This document shows positions 18,594 through 26,075 of a DNA stretch of 64,000 nt, in pieces (the stretch's first letter is position 1; each line of letters begins with the position of its first letter). The notes beneath the pieces were generated by a model. It was not told the origin of the DNA, did no database searches, and saw only the letters and a program-made list of their open reading frames with translations. This stretch comes from an uncultured Collinsella sp. (lineage in GTDB: Bacteria; Actinomycetota; Coriobacteriia; Coriobacteriales; Coriobacteriaceae), in assembly GCA_958403395.1 (NCBI GenBank), contig CATXXF010000006.1, positions 1 through 64,000 on the forward strand. The letters run 5' to 3'. Made by a program: the position numbers and the translations under genes.

Positions 18594-18657
18594 ATTATAT
18601 ATGTGTCGTCGTCCCCATCGATGCAAATATACGCCCCCCCCCCGCGCAGAAACGCAA
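18594..18657 (-). promoter_or_regulatory. Adhesin promoter region with G10 tract
   Basis: On the minus strand a weak -35 TTGCGT (18652-18657) and a -10 TATATT (18626-18631) are separated by 20 bp that include ten consecutive G residues (18634-18643 on the plus strand as C10). Seven G residues would give the standard 17-bp spacing. A second, perfect -10 TATAAT lies at 18594-18599 without a recognisable -35; for that promoter the G-tract would lie just upstream. Either way, length changes in the tract could alter transcription. The start codon is at 18552. Confidence 0.5.
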
Positions 18658-18814
18658 GGCAGGACATCGCTATATACTTAAAATTGTAGCAATTTGGGTG
18701 ACCCGAAATTTCGCCTCGGGTTGCCACTCAGGCTCAAAATCGAACCACTCGCGCCATCGACATACCCCAGTAGGACAAATCGACCGGCAATCTTTATCCC
18801 CCACAACCCACAAA

Positions 18815-18902
18815 GTAGCCAATTTGGGACGGGGCTATTTGACTACCCGGGCAATCAGATCGGCAAATAGTCAAAATACCCCCGTCCCAAAAAGACTGGT
18901 CT
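18815..18902. repeat. GGGAC palindrome family A, second inverted pair
   Basis: GTAGCCAATTTGGGACGGGG continuing to GACTACCC (18815-18848) is followed by a reversed copy ending CCCGTCCCAAAAAGACTGG (18862-18902). The core and the paired inverted layout match 973-1081. Confidence 0.7.
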
Positions 18903-18927
18903 GACGCTGTGTCGCGAAAGGGGCCTA

Positions 18928-19195
18928 TCTACTACGTTTAAACCGCAGGGGTCAACCATAGCCGGCTTTTTCGAAAATCGGCAAGCTTTCTACCTGCGGT
19001 TTTGTTTTTGCAAATTCCAGGATGGTCGAGGGTGGCCGGTTTAATGTAGTAGATGGCCGCATTTCGTGGCAAACGGTCCGACCCAAGGCACAAGGCGGCC
19101 AACCTCGAATGGCCATTCTCGAAGTTGCGGTGGAATACGGACTGAATTGGCCCCTTAAAGGCAAAAACGCTCCGTATTTCACCGCAACTTATCGA
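18928..19195. repeat. Cluster of nested palindromes in the 18.6-19.2 kb gap
   Basis: Three inverted repeats fill this gene-free stretch. CTACTACGTTTAAACC (18928-18943) pairs with GGTTTAATGTAGTAG (19038-19052). AAACCGCAGG (18940-18949) pairs with CCTGCGGTTT (18993-19002). TCGAAGTTGCGGTGGAATAC (19119-19138 and beyond) pairs with a sequence at 19172-19195. Short reading frames exist on both strands here but follow the palindromes and lack ribosome sites, so I do not call them genes. Confidence 0.55.
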
Positions 19196-19206
19196 GGGGA
19201 TGGGTT

Positions 19207-20988
19207 TTAGATACGGCCAAGGTCGTAGGATCGAGCGGCTGCTTCGCCGGCGCAGATGAGGTTGGTTGTGGCTTCCTGAGGGTTGAGCGCCTGGTCGAGG
19301 GGCATGGGCTTGCGGCAGATCGGAAGCACCAAGTCGATGCCCTGCTCGTACACCGCATCCAGGTTGTCGGCACGACCGCCCACGACGGCGACCACCGGCT
19401 TGCCATATCGCTTCGCACGGCGAGCCACGCCCACCGGCGCCTTGCCGGCGGCGGATTGCTCGTCCATATTACCCTCACCTGTAATGACCAGGTCGACATT
19501 GCGTACGCGCTCGTCAAACCCAATCAGATCGAGCACCGTCTCCACGCCCGAACGCAACTCGGCACCGAGCGCCAGCAGCGCGGCACCCAGGCCGCCGGCA
19601 GCACCGGCACCGGGCACGCCGAGCACCGAACCAAATGTCCGTGCACCCTCGGGCACGCGCAACAGCCCCTGGACTCGAGCTCCGGCAATCGCGACGTCGA
19701 GCAGGCGACCGTAGCCGACCATCCAGCCGTCGTATCTGCGCAGCACCTCGACATCATCCGCCGGCAGGCCCTTCTGCCCGCCAAACACCGCCAGTGCGCC
19801 TCGACGCCCCACGAGCGGATTCTCGACATCGGAAAGCACAACGATACGAGCGCCGCGCAGCACCTCAAGCGCTGGCGCCAAATCAACGCTCGCCACCTGC
19901 TCAAGGCCGGCAAGACCGGGGGCGATATTGCAGCCCTGATCATCGACCACATGCGCGCCCAGGGCCTGCAGCATGCCGGCGCCACCGTCGTTGGTGGCAC
20001 TACCGCCCAGACCAATATAGATAGTCTTTGCCCCGGCACGAACCGCACGGAGCATCAGCTCGCCCACGCCATAGGTCGAAGCCGCAAGCGCCGCCGACTC
20101 CGTGCAAGGCGAATACCCAATGCCGGCCGCCTCGGCCATCTCGATGACCGCGGACTCGCGCTCGGCATCAACCAGCATCCGGGCAGACACGCGTTTGCCC
20201 AAGGGACCTGCCACCTCGCAGGCCACAATCTCACCGCCGCACGCGGCAACGGCATCGAGCGTCCCCTCGCCACCATCTGCCAGCAGCAATGTGCACACCT
20301 CGGCATCAGGCCACACACGGCGCACACCCTCGGCAACCGCCGCCTCCGCCCGTGCGCTCGAAACGCTGCCCTTAAAGGAATCAATCGCCAACAGCACACG
20401 GCGGGGCCGGCGGCACGCAGCACCAAAATCGACCGCCTCAACGGCGATATCTTCGGCACACGCGAGCGCCTCGGCATGAGCGGCATGCGCCTCAAGATCG
20501 GCCCCACAACCGCAATCAGCACCATCGGCGCCACGCAGCCCACTAAAATAGCCGCTCAACACCTCACGACACTCATCCGCCAGGACCCCAGCCATCACGT
20601 TAAACCGATGGTTCAGGCGCGAATTGGCATTCAGGTCATACAGCGAACCCAGCGCGCCCGCCTTGGCGTCGCTCGCGCCATACACGCAGCGCCCCACGCG
20701 CGCGTTGACCATAAGGCCCGCGCACATGCAGCAGGGTTCCAACGTCACATAGACCGTACAGTCGGAAAGGCGCCAGCGGCCAAGCGCCTGGGCAGCGGCG
20801 CACAGGGCCGCGAACTCGGCATGAGCCGAAGGATCCTGGTCGAGCTCGCGACGATTATGCGCCCGCGCGACAATCTCGCCCGCGCGCACCACCACAGCGC
20901 CAATGGGAACTTCGCCCACTGCCGCGGCGGCTCGCGCCTCCGCCAACGCCTCGCGCATGAACTTCTCGTCGATTTCGGTGATCGTCAT
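19207..20988 (-). CDS. Fused tRNA adenosine deaminase (TadA) and glycerate kinase
   Basis: Residues 1-155 are a tRNA-specific adenosine deaminase: zinc and catalytic motif HAE (56-58) with PCCMC (85-89). This enzyme makes inosine at position 34 of tRNA-Arg(ACG). Residues 196-593 are a GlxK-type glycerate kinase, which makes phosphoglycerate from glycerate and ATP: RRVLLAIDSFKGS at its start, LLADGGEGTLDAV, GLGGSATNDGGAG and ITGEGNMDEQSAAGK. The linker (155-195) is alanine- and cysteine-rich. I start at the ATG at 20988 because GGGAAGG lies 6 nt upstream; the longer frame to 21039 would reach the tRNA gene. The two activities are unrelated, so the fusion is odd. I see no frameshift that could have created it artificially. 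A ribosome site inside the linker was not evident. Confidence 0.88.
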   Translation of the reverse strand: MTITEIDEKFMREALAEARAAAAVGEVPIGAVVVRAGEIVARAHNRRELDQDPSAHAEFAALCAAAQALGRWRLSDCTVYVTLEPCCMCAGLMVNARVGRCVYGASDAKAGALGSLYDLNANSRLNHRFNVMAGVLADECREVLSGYFSGLRGADGADCGCGADLEAHAAHAEALACAEDIAVEAVDFGAACRRPRRVLLAIDSFKGSVSSARAEAAVAEGVRRVWPDAEVCTLLLADGGEGTLDAVAACGGEIVACEVAGPLGKRVSARMLVDAERESAVIEMAEAAGIGYSPCTESAALAASTYGVGELMLRAVRAGAKTIYIGLGGSATNDGGAGMLQALGAHVVDDQGCNIAPGLAGLEQVASVDLAPALEVLRGARIVVLSDVENPLVGRRGALAVFGGQKGLPADDVEVLRRYDGWMVGYGRLLDVAIAGARVQGLLRVPEGARTFGSVLGVPGAGAAGGLGAALLALGAELRSGVETVLDLIGFDERVRNVDLVITGEGNMDEQSAAGKAPVGVARRAKRYGKPVVAVVGGRADNLDAVYEQGIDLVLPICRKPMPLDQALNPQEATTNLICAGEAAARSYDLGRI

Positions 20989-21039
20989 CGTTCGCCTTCC
21001 CTGTTGCAAATTCAAAACGATGCTATCATTACGACTCAC

Positions 21040-21129
21040 GGAGAGATGGCAGAGCGGTTGAATGCGGCGGTCTTGAAAACCGTTGAGCGCGAGAGCGTTC
21101 CGGGGGTTCGAATCCCCCTCTCTCCGCCA
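21040..21129 (+). tRNA. tRNA-Ser(UGA)
   Basis: The 90-nt gene folds as a class II tRNA. Acceptor arms GGAGAGA (21040-21046) and TCTCTCC (21119-21125) pair, with discriminator G and encoded CCA (21127-21129). The anticodon loop CTTGAAA carries TGA (21074-21076), which reads UCA. A long variable arm (GAGCGCGAGAGCGTTC) and GGTTCGAATCC T-arm are present, as expected for serine. Confidence 0.95.
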
Positions 21130-21131
21130 CT

Positions 21132-21728
21132 TTAGTGATTCACCGGTGTCATGGTCCGCTCAAACAGCGCATCGACCACGTCGGCTATCTCGGGTCGACG
21201 CTCAAGATCGTGGCCCGATTCCCACCATATCGTGAAAAGTCGAATAATACCGCCGGCGACAAACTCAGACGTCGTCTCGAGTGAAACGGGGGCCAGGGCA
21301 TCCTCGGCAAGCACGTTCATCACACGCTCGCGGATGGAGCGGGCAATACGGTCGCAAATAACGTTGGTCAACATGCCCGACATGCTGCTTGCCAAAATGT
21401 TATCCATGAGCTGCTCGTGCGCCAGAATTAAATCCATGGCATCGTCCAAAATCGCGTGCCGAAGCGCGCGCACGTCCTCGGCAGACACTGCACCGGCCTC
21501 ATCGGGCTGTTTTTGCGGCAAACCCGACATAAGCTCATCGATATAAAAGGCAAAGTAATCGTTCTTGTCGCGAAAGTGCTTGTAGAACGTCGTACGGCGA
21601 ATCATGGCGCGGTCGCACAGCATGGCAACCGTCAGGTCCTCAAAACGATGCTCCTCGAGAAGCTCGGTGAAGGCATCGAACAGGGCGCGGTAGGTTTTCT
21701 TAATGCGAAGGTCCACTGGTATCGCCAT
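21132..21728 (-). CDS. TetR family transcriptional regulator
   Basis: This 198-residue protein has an N-terminal TetR-type helix-turn-helix: FEDLTVAMLCDRAMIRRTTFYKHF matches the T-V-x-x-I-x-x-x-A...TFYxHF pattern (listed here only as the region about 29-52). The C-terminal helical domain (about 65-195) should bind a ligand and dimerise. The ATG at 21728 has GAGG immediately upstream, which is too close; the GTG at 21713 has better spacing and could be the true start, removing five residues. Its stop lies 3 bp from the tRNA-Ser gene, which converges on it. lemA is divergent and about 200 bp away, so lemA or its own gene are possible targets; the ligand is unknown. Confidence 0.82.
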   Translation of the reverse strand: MAIPVDLRIKKTYRALFDAFTELLEEHRFEDLTVAMLCDRAMIRRTTFYKHFRDKNDYFAFYIDELMSGLPQKQPDEAGAVSAEDVRALRHAILDDAMDLILAHEQLMDNILASSMSGMLTNVICDRIARSIRERVMNVLAEDALAPVSLETTSEFVAGGIIRLFTIWWESGHDLERRPEIADVVDALFERTMTPVNH

Positions 21729-21860
21729 CCTCAGGGCAAAGACAACACTCGTCAATCTGTCGCATATCTTACACCTGTACCTCGCGCGCTTTACCCCGGT
21801 GCCAACCCCGCCGAAAACACAACGCTTACCGGAAAGTTCGGCACGGCAAAACGTTGCGGG

Positions 21861-21866
21861 TATACT
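21861..21866 (+). promoter_or_regulatory. Candidate -10 element for lemA
   Basis: TATACT lies about 60 bp upstream of the lemA start codon with a poor -35 (near 21838). It is the only good -10 in the short gap between the divergent TetR gene and lemA. Confidence 0.3.
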
Positions 21867-21927
21867 AGTAGCGTTATACCAACGGCAGCTGGCGCATGCC
21901 GCCGCGGCCATTCGAAACGGAGACATC

Positions 21928-22479
21928 ATGATTACCGTCATCATCGGCATCGTTGTTGTCATTGTGATTGTCTGCGCCATCGCCGGCATCTACAACAACA
22001 TGGTCACCAAGCGTAACCGCATCGATAACGCCTGGCAGAACATCGATACGCAGCTGCAGCGCCGCAACGACCTGATCCCCAACCTGGTCGAGACCGTCAA
22101 GGGCTACGCCAAGCACGAGCAGGAGACGCTCTCCGCCGTGATCAGCGCGCGTAACACCGCCGTCAAGGCCACCACGCCCGAGGCCAAGATGGAAGCCGAC
22201 AACGTGCTGACCGGTGCGCTGCGCCAGCTCTTCGCCGTAGCCGAGGCCTATCCCGATCTTAAGGCAAACACCAACTTTACGCAGCTGCAGGCATCGCTCG
22301 AGGATACCGAGAACAAGATTAGCTATGCACGCCAGAGCTACAACGACTGCGTGCTCAGCTACAACAACGCCATTCAGACGTTCCCGGCTGTCATCTTTGC
22401 CGGCATCTTCCAGTTTAAGGAGCGCCAGGGCTTCGAGGCCGCCGAAGCAGCCCGCCAGGCCCCGACCGTCAAGTTCTAG
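21928..22479 (+). CDS. lemA: LemA family membrane protein
   Basis: This 183-residue protein has one N-terminal membrane helix (residues 2-22, MITVIIGIVVVIVIVCAIAG) and a four-helix cytoplasmic or extracytoplasmic bundle with the family landmarks NAWQNIDTQLQRRNDLIPNL, VKGYAKHE and ARQSYNDCVLSYNN. The usual length is about 180-190. LemA proteins are widespread and often sit beside a TPM-domain or HtpX protease gene; neither is present here and the role remains unclear. GGAGAC precedes the ATG. A strong terminator follows, so it is monocistronic. Confidence 0.92.
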   Translation: MITVIIGIVVVIVIVCAIAGIYNNMVTKRNRIDNAWQNIDTQLQRRNDLIPNLVETVKGYAKHEQETLSAVISARNTAVKATTPEAKMEADNVLTGALRQLFAVAEAYPDLKANTNFTQLQASLEDTENKISYARQSYNDCVLSYNNAIQTFPAVIFAGIFQFKERQGFEAAEAARQAPTVKF

Positions 22480-22515
22480 TAGTTTGACAGCGCATCCTTA
22501 ATCGGCCAAATGCAT

Positions 22516-22560
22516 AAACCGCCCCGTCGAATGCATACTTCGACGGGGCGGTTTCCTTTT
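22516..22560 (+). terminator. Terminator of lemA
   Basis: AAACCGCCCCGTCGA (22516-22530) pairs with TCGACGGGGCGGTTT (22540-22554), followed by CCTTTTT. Confidence 0.9.
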
Positions 22561-22899
22561 TCGCAAAGGTTCCCCTCTAAGCGCCGTGCATTTTTAGGAG
22601 TATTCAACATAACCAAGAGCTTCGGGCGCCACGATAAGTGCCAAAGACCGCGAATATCCCTGTAAATCAAACGCTATAAGCCCATAACCCCGCCCATCAT
22701 CCGTAGAAAACATCGAGAACTCCCGATTTTTTGCCCGAGGTCGGTATGCAGGGGCCTTCGATTGCAGAATACTCGCAAAAATGCACGTCGCCACCGCCCC
22801 CACATGGCGCGAAGCAAAACACAAGCGCGGCCTAAAAGGCCGCGCACCATCTTTAATTCAAATCTATATTGCCCGTACGACAGCGCCAGGGTGACGCAG
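22561..22899. other. Gene-free stretch with one small hairpin
   Basis: No reading frame here has a ribosome site or recognisable product. The only structure is GCGCGGCCT-AAA-AGGCCGCGC at 22825-22845, a short hairpin without a clear U-tract. Confidence 0.4.
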
Positions 22900-23022
22900 G
22901 CCCGAGGGCGACCTTCCTTTCCGGCGCACTCCGCAGGACGAAAGAGCCTCCGCCGCACGAAGTGCGCAGCGGAGGCTCTTTCATGTCCGAGGACGCGCCG
23001 GAAAGGAAGGTCGCCCTCGGGC
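22900..23022. repeat. Perfect 28-bp inverted repeat around a terminator
   Basis: The arm at 22900-22927 (GCCCGAGGGCGACCTTCC and onward) returns as an exact reverse complement at 22995-23022. Inside, AAGAGCCTCCGC (22942-22953) pairs with GCGGAGGCTCTT (22969-22980). The inner stem is the likely terminator for ilvE on the minus strand. The outer arms make the same layout as 153-281. Confidence 0.8.
22942..22980 (-). terminator. Terminator of ilvE
   Basis: A 12-bp stem with an extra GCAC-GAA-GTGC tip. On the minus strand it is followed by TCGTCC, with A/T-rich flanks in both directions, and it lies 65 bp past the ilvE stop. Confidence 0.65.
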
Positions 23023-23043
23023 CGGACATATCCGTAAGACAAA

Positions 23044-24096
23044 TTACGCGACGGTGTAAACCCAGTTGTGCTTATCCTCGACAGCACCGGACTGGATACC
23101 AGTCAGGGTCTCGCGAAGCTTCTTCATCACAGGGCCGATCTCGGTGTAGCCAGCCGGGAAGGTCACGGTCTCATCGGCACCGTAGACCTTGTTGTCGATC
23201 TCGCCGACCGGGGAGATGACGGCAGCGGTACCGCACAGGCCGCACTCCACAAAGGTACCGGCCTTGACCTCGGCCCACTCGACGGGACGCTGGTCAACGG
23301 TCATGCCCAGGTCCTGAGCGACCTGAACGAGCGAGCGACGGGTGATAGAGGGCAGGATGGAGTCGGTGTGCGACTGAGGAACGACGAGGGTGCCGTCCTC
23401 CTTCACGAACAGGACGTTGGCGCCACCGGTCTCCTCGACATAGGTGCGGGACTCGGAGTCGAGATACAGGTTCTCGGCATAGCCCTCGCGATGGGCCTCC
23501 ATCGTGGGCTTGAGGGACATGGCGTAGTTCAGGCCGGCCTTGATGTTGCCGGTACCGTGAGGTGCCGCACGGTCATACTCGGAAACGCGCAGCTTGACGG
23601 GCTTGAGGCCACCCTTAAAGTACGGACCGACCGGGGTCACGAGAATGCGGAACGTGTACTCAGGAGCGGGAGCCACGCCGATCACGTCACCGGAGCCGAT
23701 CATAAACGGACGCACGTACAGGGTCGCACCGGAACCGAAGGGCGGAACCCAGGCGGCGTTGGCAGAAACGACCTGCTTGACGGCTTCAACGAACTTGTCC
23801 TTGGGGAACGGGGGCATCTCGAGGCGCTGCGCAGAGTTGTACATACGCTCGGCGTTCATGTCGGGACGGAAGCAGACGATGCTGCCGTCCTCGGCGGTGT
23901 AGGCCTTCAGGCCCTCAAAGACCTCCTGGCAGTAATGGAAGATGCCGCCGCACTCGGAGACATGCAAGGTGTGGTCGGTGGTCAGGCCGCCCTCGTCCCA
24001 CTCGCCGTCCTTCCAATGGGCCTCGTAGCTGTAATCGGTCTTCATGTAGCCAAAGCCGAGGCTACCCCAATCGATATCCTTCTTCTCGACAGTCAT
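23044..24096 (-). CDS. ilvE: Branched-chain amino acid aminotransferase
   Basis: This 350-residue enzyme is a fold-type IV PLP aminotransferase that interconverts leucine, isoleucine and valine with their 2-keto acids using glutamate/2-oxoglutarate. Features include QEVFEGLKAYT near the N-terminus, YVRPFM, the PLP-lysine segment GTGNIKAGLNYAMSL, EETGGANVLFV and FVECGLCGTAAVISPV. Length and motifs match the BCAT group II family. The ATG at 24096 is preceded by AAGGAG at 7 nt, so the longer open frame to 24246 is leader. The promoter (24250-24277) and a palindrome shared with the amino-acid transporter at 55 kb lie upstream. It is monocistronic. Confidence 0.95.
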   Translation of the reverse strand: MTVEKKDIDWGSLGFGYMKTDYSYEAHWKDGEWDEGGLTTDHTLHVSECGGIFHYCQEVFEGLKAYTAEDGSIVCFRPDMNAERMYNSAQRLEMPPFPKDKFVEAVKQVVSANAAWVPPFGSGATLYVRPFMIGSGDVIGVAPAPEYTFRILVTPVGPYFKGGLKPVKLRVSEYDRAAPHGTGNIKAGLNYAMSLKPTMEAHREGYAENLYLDSESRTYVEETGGANVLFVKEDGTLVVPQSHTDSILPSITRRSLVQVAQDLGMTVDQRPVEWAEVKAGTFVECGLCGTAAVISPVGEIDNKVYGADETVTFPAGYTEIGPVMKKLRETLTGIQSGAVEDKHNWVYTVA

Positions 24097-24249
24097 ATGT
24101 CGCTCCTTACATACACAGTTGCAAACTCGCGAACCCGCACGCAAGGACCGAGGCCGACCGCGTCGCAACGTCGCACGCCCGGAGCGTAGAGCCGGACGGG
24201 ACACGCGAGCAGCATCAAAGCCGATGGCACGTCGATTCGCATGCACGAG

Positions 24250-24277
24250 ATTGTACTCCCCGTACGCGTCTGATAAA
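24250..24277 (-). promoter_or_regulatory. Candidate ilvE promoter
   Basis: TTTATC (24272-24277) and TACAAT (24250-24255) on the minus strand are 16 bp apart. This predicts a leader of about 145 nt before the ATG. I found no leader peptide rich in branched-chain codons and no T-box motif in it. Confidence 0.45.
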
Positions 24278-24285
24278 ACGCTTTT

Positions 24286-24301
24286 CTTTAACTAAGTAAA
24301 G
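24286..24301. promoter_or_regulatory. Palindromic operator shared with the 55-kb ABC operon
   Basis: CTTTAACTAAGTAAAG has CTTTA/TAAAG arms and lies just upstream of the ilvE -35. The same palindrome, differing at two of 16 positions, is at 55027-55042 beside the amino-acid ABC promoter. Confidence 0.5.
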
Positions 24302-24325
24302 TATTTTCATTTGACCGAAACTAAA

Positions 24326-24357
24326 GAGGCCCGCCACCGTAAGCGGTGACGGGCCTC
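24326..24357 (-). terminator. Terminator of the DedA gene
   Basis: GAGGCCCGCCACCG (24326-24339) pairs with CGGTGACGGGCCTC (24344-24357) with one mismatch; on the minus strand the stem is followed by TTTAGTTTC. Confidence 0.8.
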
Positions 24358-24385
24358 AACTGCACGGTTTGCGCGCTGGCTCGAG

Positions 24386-25033
24386 CTACGCGTTCTTTTT
24401 GCCCAGCTTAGCCTTAACCAGACCGACCACGGTCGGGATGATCGATACGGCAACGATGCCGACGATCAGCAGCTCAAAGTGCTCCTGCACAAAGGGAATG
24501 CCACCAAAGAAGTAGCCCAGCAGTGTAAAGAGCGTTGACCAGGTAATGCCACCCAGCACGTTAAAGATGACAAAATTGCGCCAGTGCATGCCGCCCATGC
24601 CGGCGATAAAGGGCACAAAGGTGCGGATAAACGGGAAGAAGCGGCCCAGGAAAATAGCCAGGTGACCCCACTTGTCCAAGAAATCCTCGGACTTTTTGAT
24701 GCGCTCGGGCGTCATGGCCTTGACCTTGCCCGAAGCGATAATCTTTTTGCCAAAGAAGTGACCGATCATAAAGTTGCACTGGTCACCCAGGATGGCAGCA
24801 GCCCATGCGACGGCCAGCAGGGCCACGATGTTAAAGCCACCGTTGTGGGCAAAGAAGCCCGAGGCGAACAGCAGCGAATCGCCGGGAAGGAACGGGAAGA
24901 ACACCACGCCCGTCTCGATAAAAATGATCAGGAACACGCAGCCGTAGGCCATAAGCGGGCCGGCGGCGATCCAGCTGGCAATCGCGGTGCGCGGGTCTTT
25001 GAGCAGCTCGGCGATAAAATTGATGAAACCCAT
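24386..25033 (-). CDS. DedA family membrane protein
   Basis: This 215-residue protein has about five hydrophobic segments. It carries the DedA/SNARE-associated landmarks FFPFLPGDSLLFASGF near residue 45 and GRFFPFIRTFVPFIAGMGG near 130. Family members are inner-membrane proteins linked to lipid flipping (undecaprenyl phosphate or phospholipids) and to envelope charge and pH resistance; the substrate here is not determined. I start at the ATG at 25033, preceded by GAGAGG at 9 nt. It has its own terminator and shares a 220-bp divergent region with cysE. Confidence 0.9.
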   Translation of the reverse strand: MGFINFIAELLKDPRTAIASWIAAGPLMAYGCVFLIIFIETGVVFFPFLPGDSLLFASGFFAHNGGFNIVALLAVAWAAAILGDQCNFMIGHFFGKKIIASGKVKAMTPERIKKSEDFLDKWGHLAIFLGRFFPFIRTFVPFIAGMGGMHWRNFVIFNVLGGITWSTLFTLLGYFFGGIPFVQEHFELLIVGIVAVSIIPTVVGLVKAKLGKKNA

Positions 25034-25209
25034 GAAGTAAAACCTCTCAGTTGTGGGCGCGGATACGTCCAAGTTGACCAGTATACGGTTGCGGCGCCCC
25101 CTCGTGCGCAACCCCACAAAAGCATGACTCCATTACCAGCAAGTTTGCATAACTGACACCTGTTGCGCAATGCCGCCAAGATTGTTCTTCCTAATCCCTA
25201 GCGAATCGC

Positions 25210-25215
25210 TATACT
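25210..25215 (+). promoter_or_regulatory. Candidate -10 element of cysE
   Basis: TATACT sits 42 bp upstream of the GTG start, with a weak TTCCTA -35 at 16 bp spacing (25188-25193). Confidence 0.35.
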
Positions 25216-25256
25216 TTATTGAATCGCATTGCCATGGCGCTAAGGGAGGGCGGCCG

Positions 25257-25961
25257 GTGAGCTTTATCAATACCATTCGCGAGGACATCAAGACCGTCCA
25301 AGCGCAGGATCCCGCCGCGCAAAACGGTCTAGTCATCTTCCTTTCCTATCCTGGCCTGCACGCCAAGTGGAACCACGTGCCCGAGCACTGGCTCTGGGAG
25401 CACGGTCATCGCTCGCTCGCCCGCGTGCTCTCGCAGATCACCCGTCATATCACCGGCGTCGAAATTCATCCCGCCGCACAGATCGGCAAGCACTTCTTTA
25501 TCGACCACGCCATGGGCGTCGTCATCGGCGAGACCACCATTGTGGGCGACAACTGCGTGCTCTACCAGGGCGTCACGCTCGGCGGCACCGGCAACGAGAC
25601 CGGCAAGCGCCACCCCACCCTGGGCAACAACGTCACCGTGGGCACGGGCGCCAAGGTGCTCGGCAACATCCGCATCGGCAACAACGTCAAAATCGGCGGC
25701 AACTCGGTTGTCGTCAAGGACGTGCCCGACAACTGCACCGTCGTGGGCGTGCCGGGACGCATCATCAAGCGCAACGGCTGCCGCGTGTTCGAGGAGAGTT
25801 TCGACGCCAAGCAGCATCGCGAGTACATGCCCGATGACGCCGCCGAGCAGAGTGCCCTCAACCGCCAAGGCATCACCGAGAATGCCCGCCGCGTCAAGGA
25901 ACTCGAGCGAGAGGTGGCCGAGCTCAAGGCCCTCGTCGCCAAGCTCGTGGACGAACGCTAG
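25257..25961 (+). CDS. cysE: Serine O-acetyltransferase
   Basis: This 234-residue enzyme makes O-acetylserine from serine and acetyl-CoA, the first step of cysteine synthesis. The N-terminal part is helical; the left-handed beta-helix has hexapeptide repeats, with HPAAQIGKHFFIDHAMGVVI, GETTIVGDNCVLYQGVTLGG, HPTLGNNVTVGTGAKVLG and VVVKDVPDNCTVVGVPGRI in order. The catalytic histidines of HPAAQIG and FFIDH are present. The C-terminal 45 residues form a charged heptad-like helix (VKELEREVAELKALVAKLV), an addition to the minimal fold. I start at GTG 25257, with GGGAGG at 7 nt. No cysK is adjacent. Confidence 0.95.
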   Translation: MSFINTIREDIKTVQAQDPAAQNGLVIFLSYPGLHAKWNHVPEHWLWEHGHRSLARVLSQITRHITGVEIHPAAQIGKHFFIDHAMGVVIGETTIVGDNCVLYQGVTLGGTGNETGKRHPTLGNNVTVGTGAKVLGNIRIGNNVKIGGNSVVVKDVPDNCTVVGVPGRIIKRNGCRVFEESFDAKQHREYMPDDAAEQSALNRQGITENARRVKELEREVAELKALVAKLVDER

Positions 25962-26002
25962 GAACGCAAGCGGCACAAAACAATATCGGCACCGACGCAA
26001 AA

Positions 26003-26040
26003 GGCGCGCCAGGGAATCAATCCCCGGCGCGCCATTCCTT
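26003..26040 (+). terminator. Terminator of cysE
   Basis: GGCGCGCC (26003-26010) pairs with GGCGCGCC (26026-26033), extended inward by GGGA/TCCC, then ATTCCTTTT. Confidence 0.85.
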
Positions 26041-26043
26041 TTG

Positions 26044-26075
26044 ATGTGACATGCGGGACTGTCCCTTTGTCACAT
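26044..26075. repeat. GGGAC palindrome, family C
   Basis: ATGTGACA (26044-26051) and TGTCACAT (26068-26075) enclose TGCGGGACTGTCCCTT. It overlaps the last base of the ABC gene ending at 26075. Its core resembles that of 44728-44758. Confidence 0.6.

Noticed and set aside
18952..19210. Short frames of 60-76 codons on both strands
   Set aside because: They lie inside nested palindromes and lack ribosome sites; repeats explain the open frames.
22594..23087. Several frames of 76-137 codons between lemA and ilvE
   Set aside because: They run through terminators and a perfect 28-bp inverted repeat.
24097..24250. T-box or leader-peptide attenuator before ilvE
   Set aside because: No T-box sequence, no run of Leu/Ile/Val codons, and no clear terminator/antiterminator pair.
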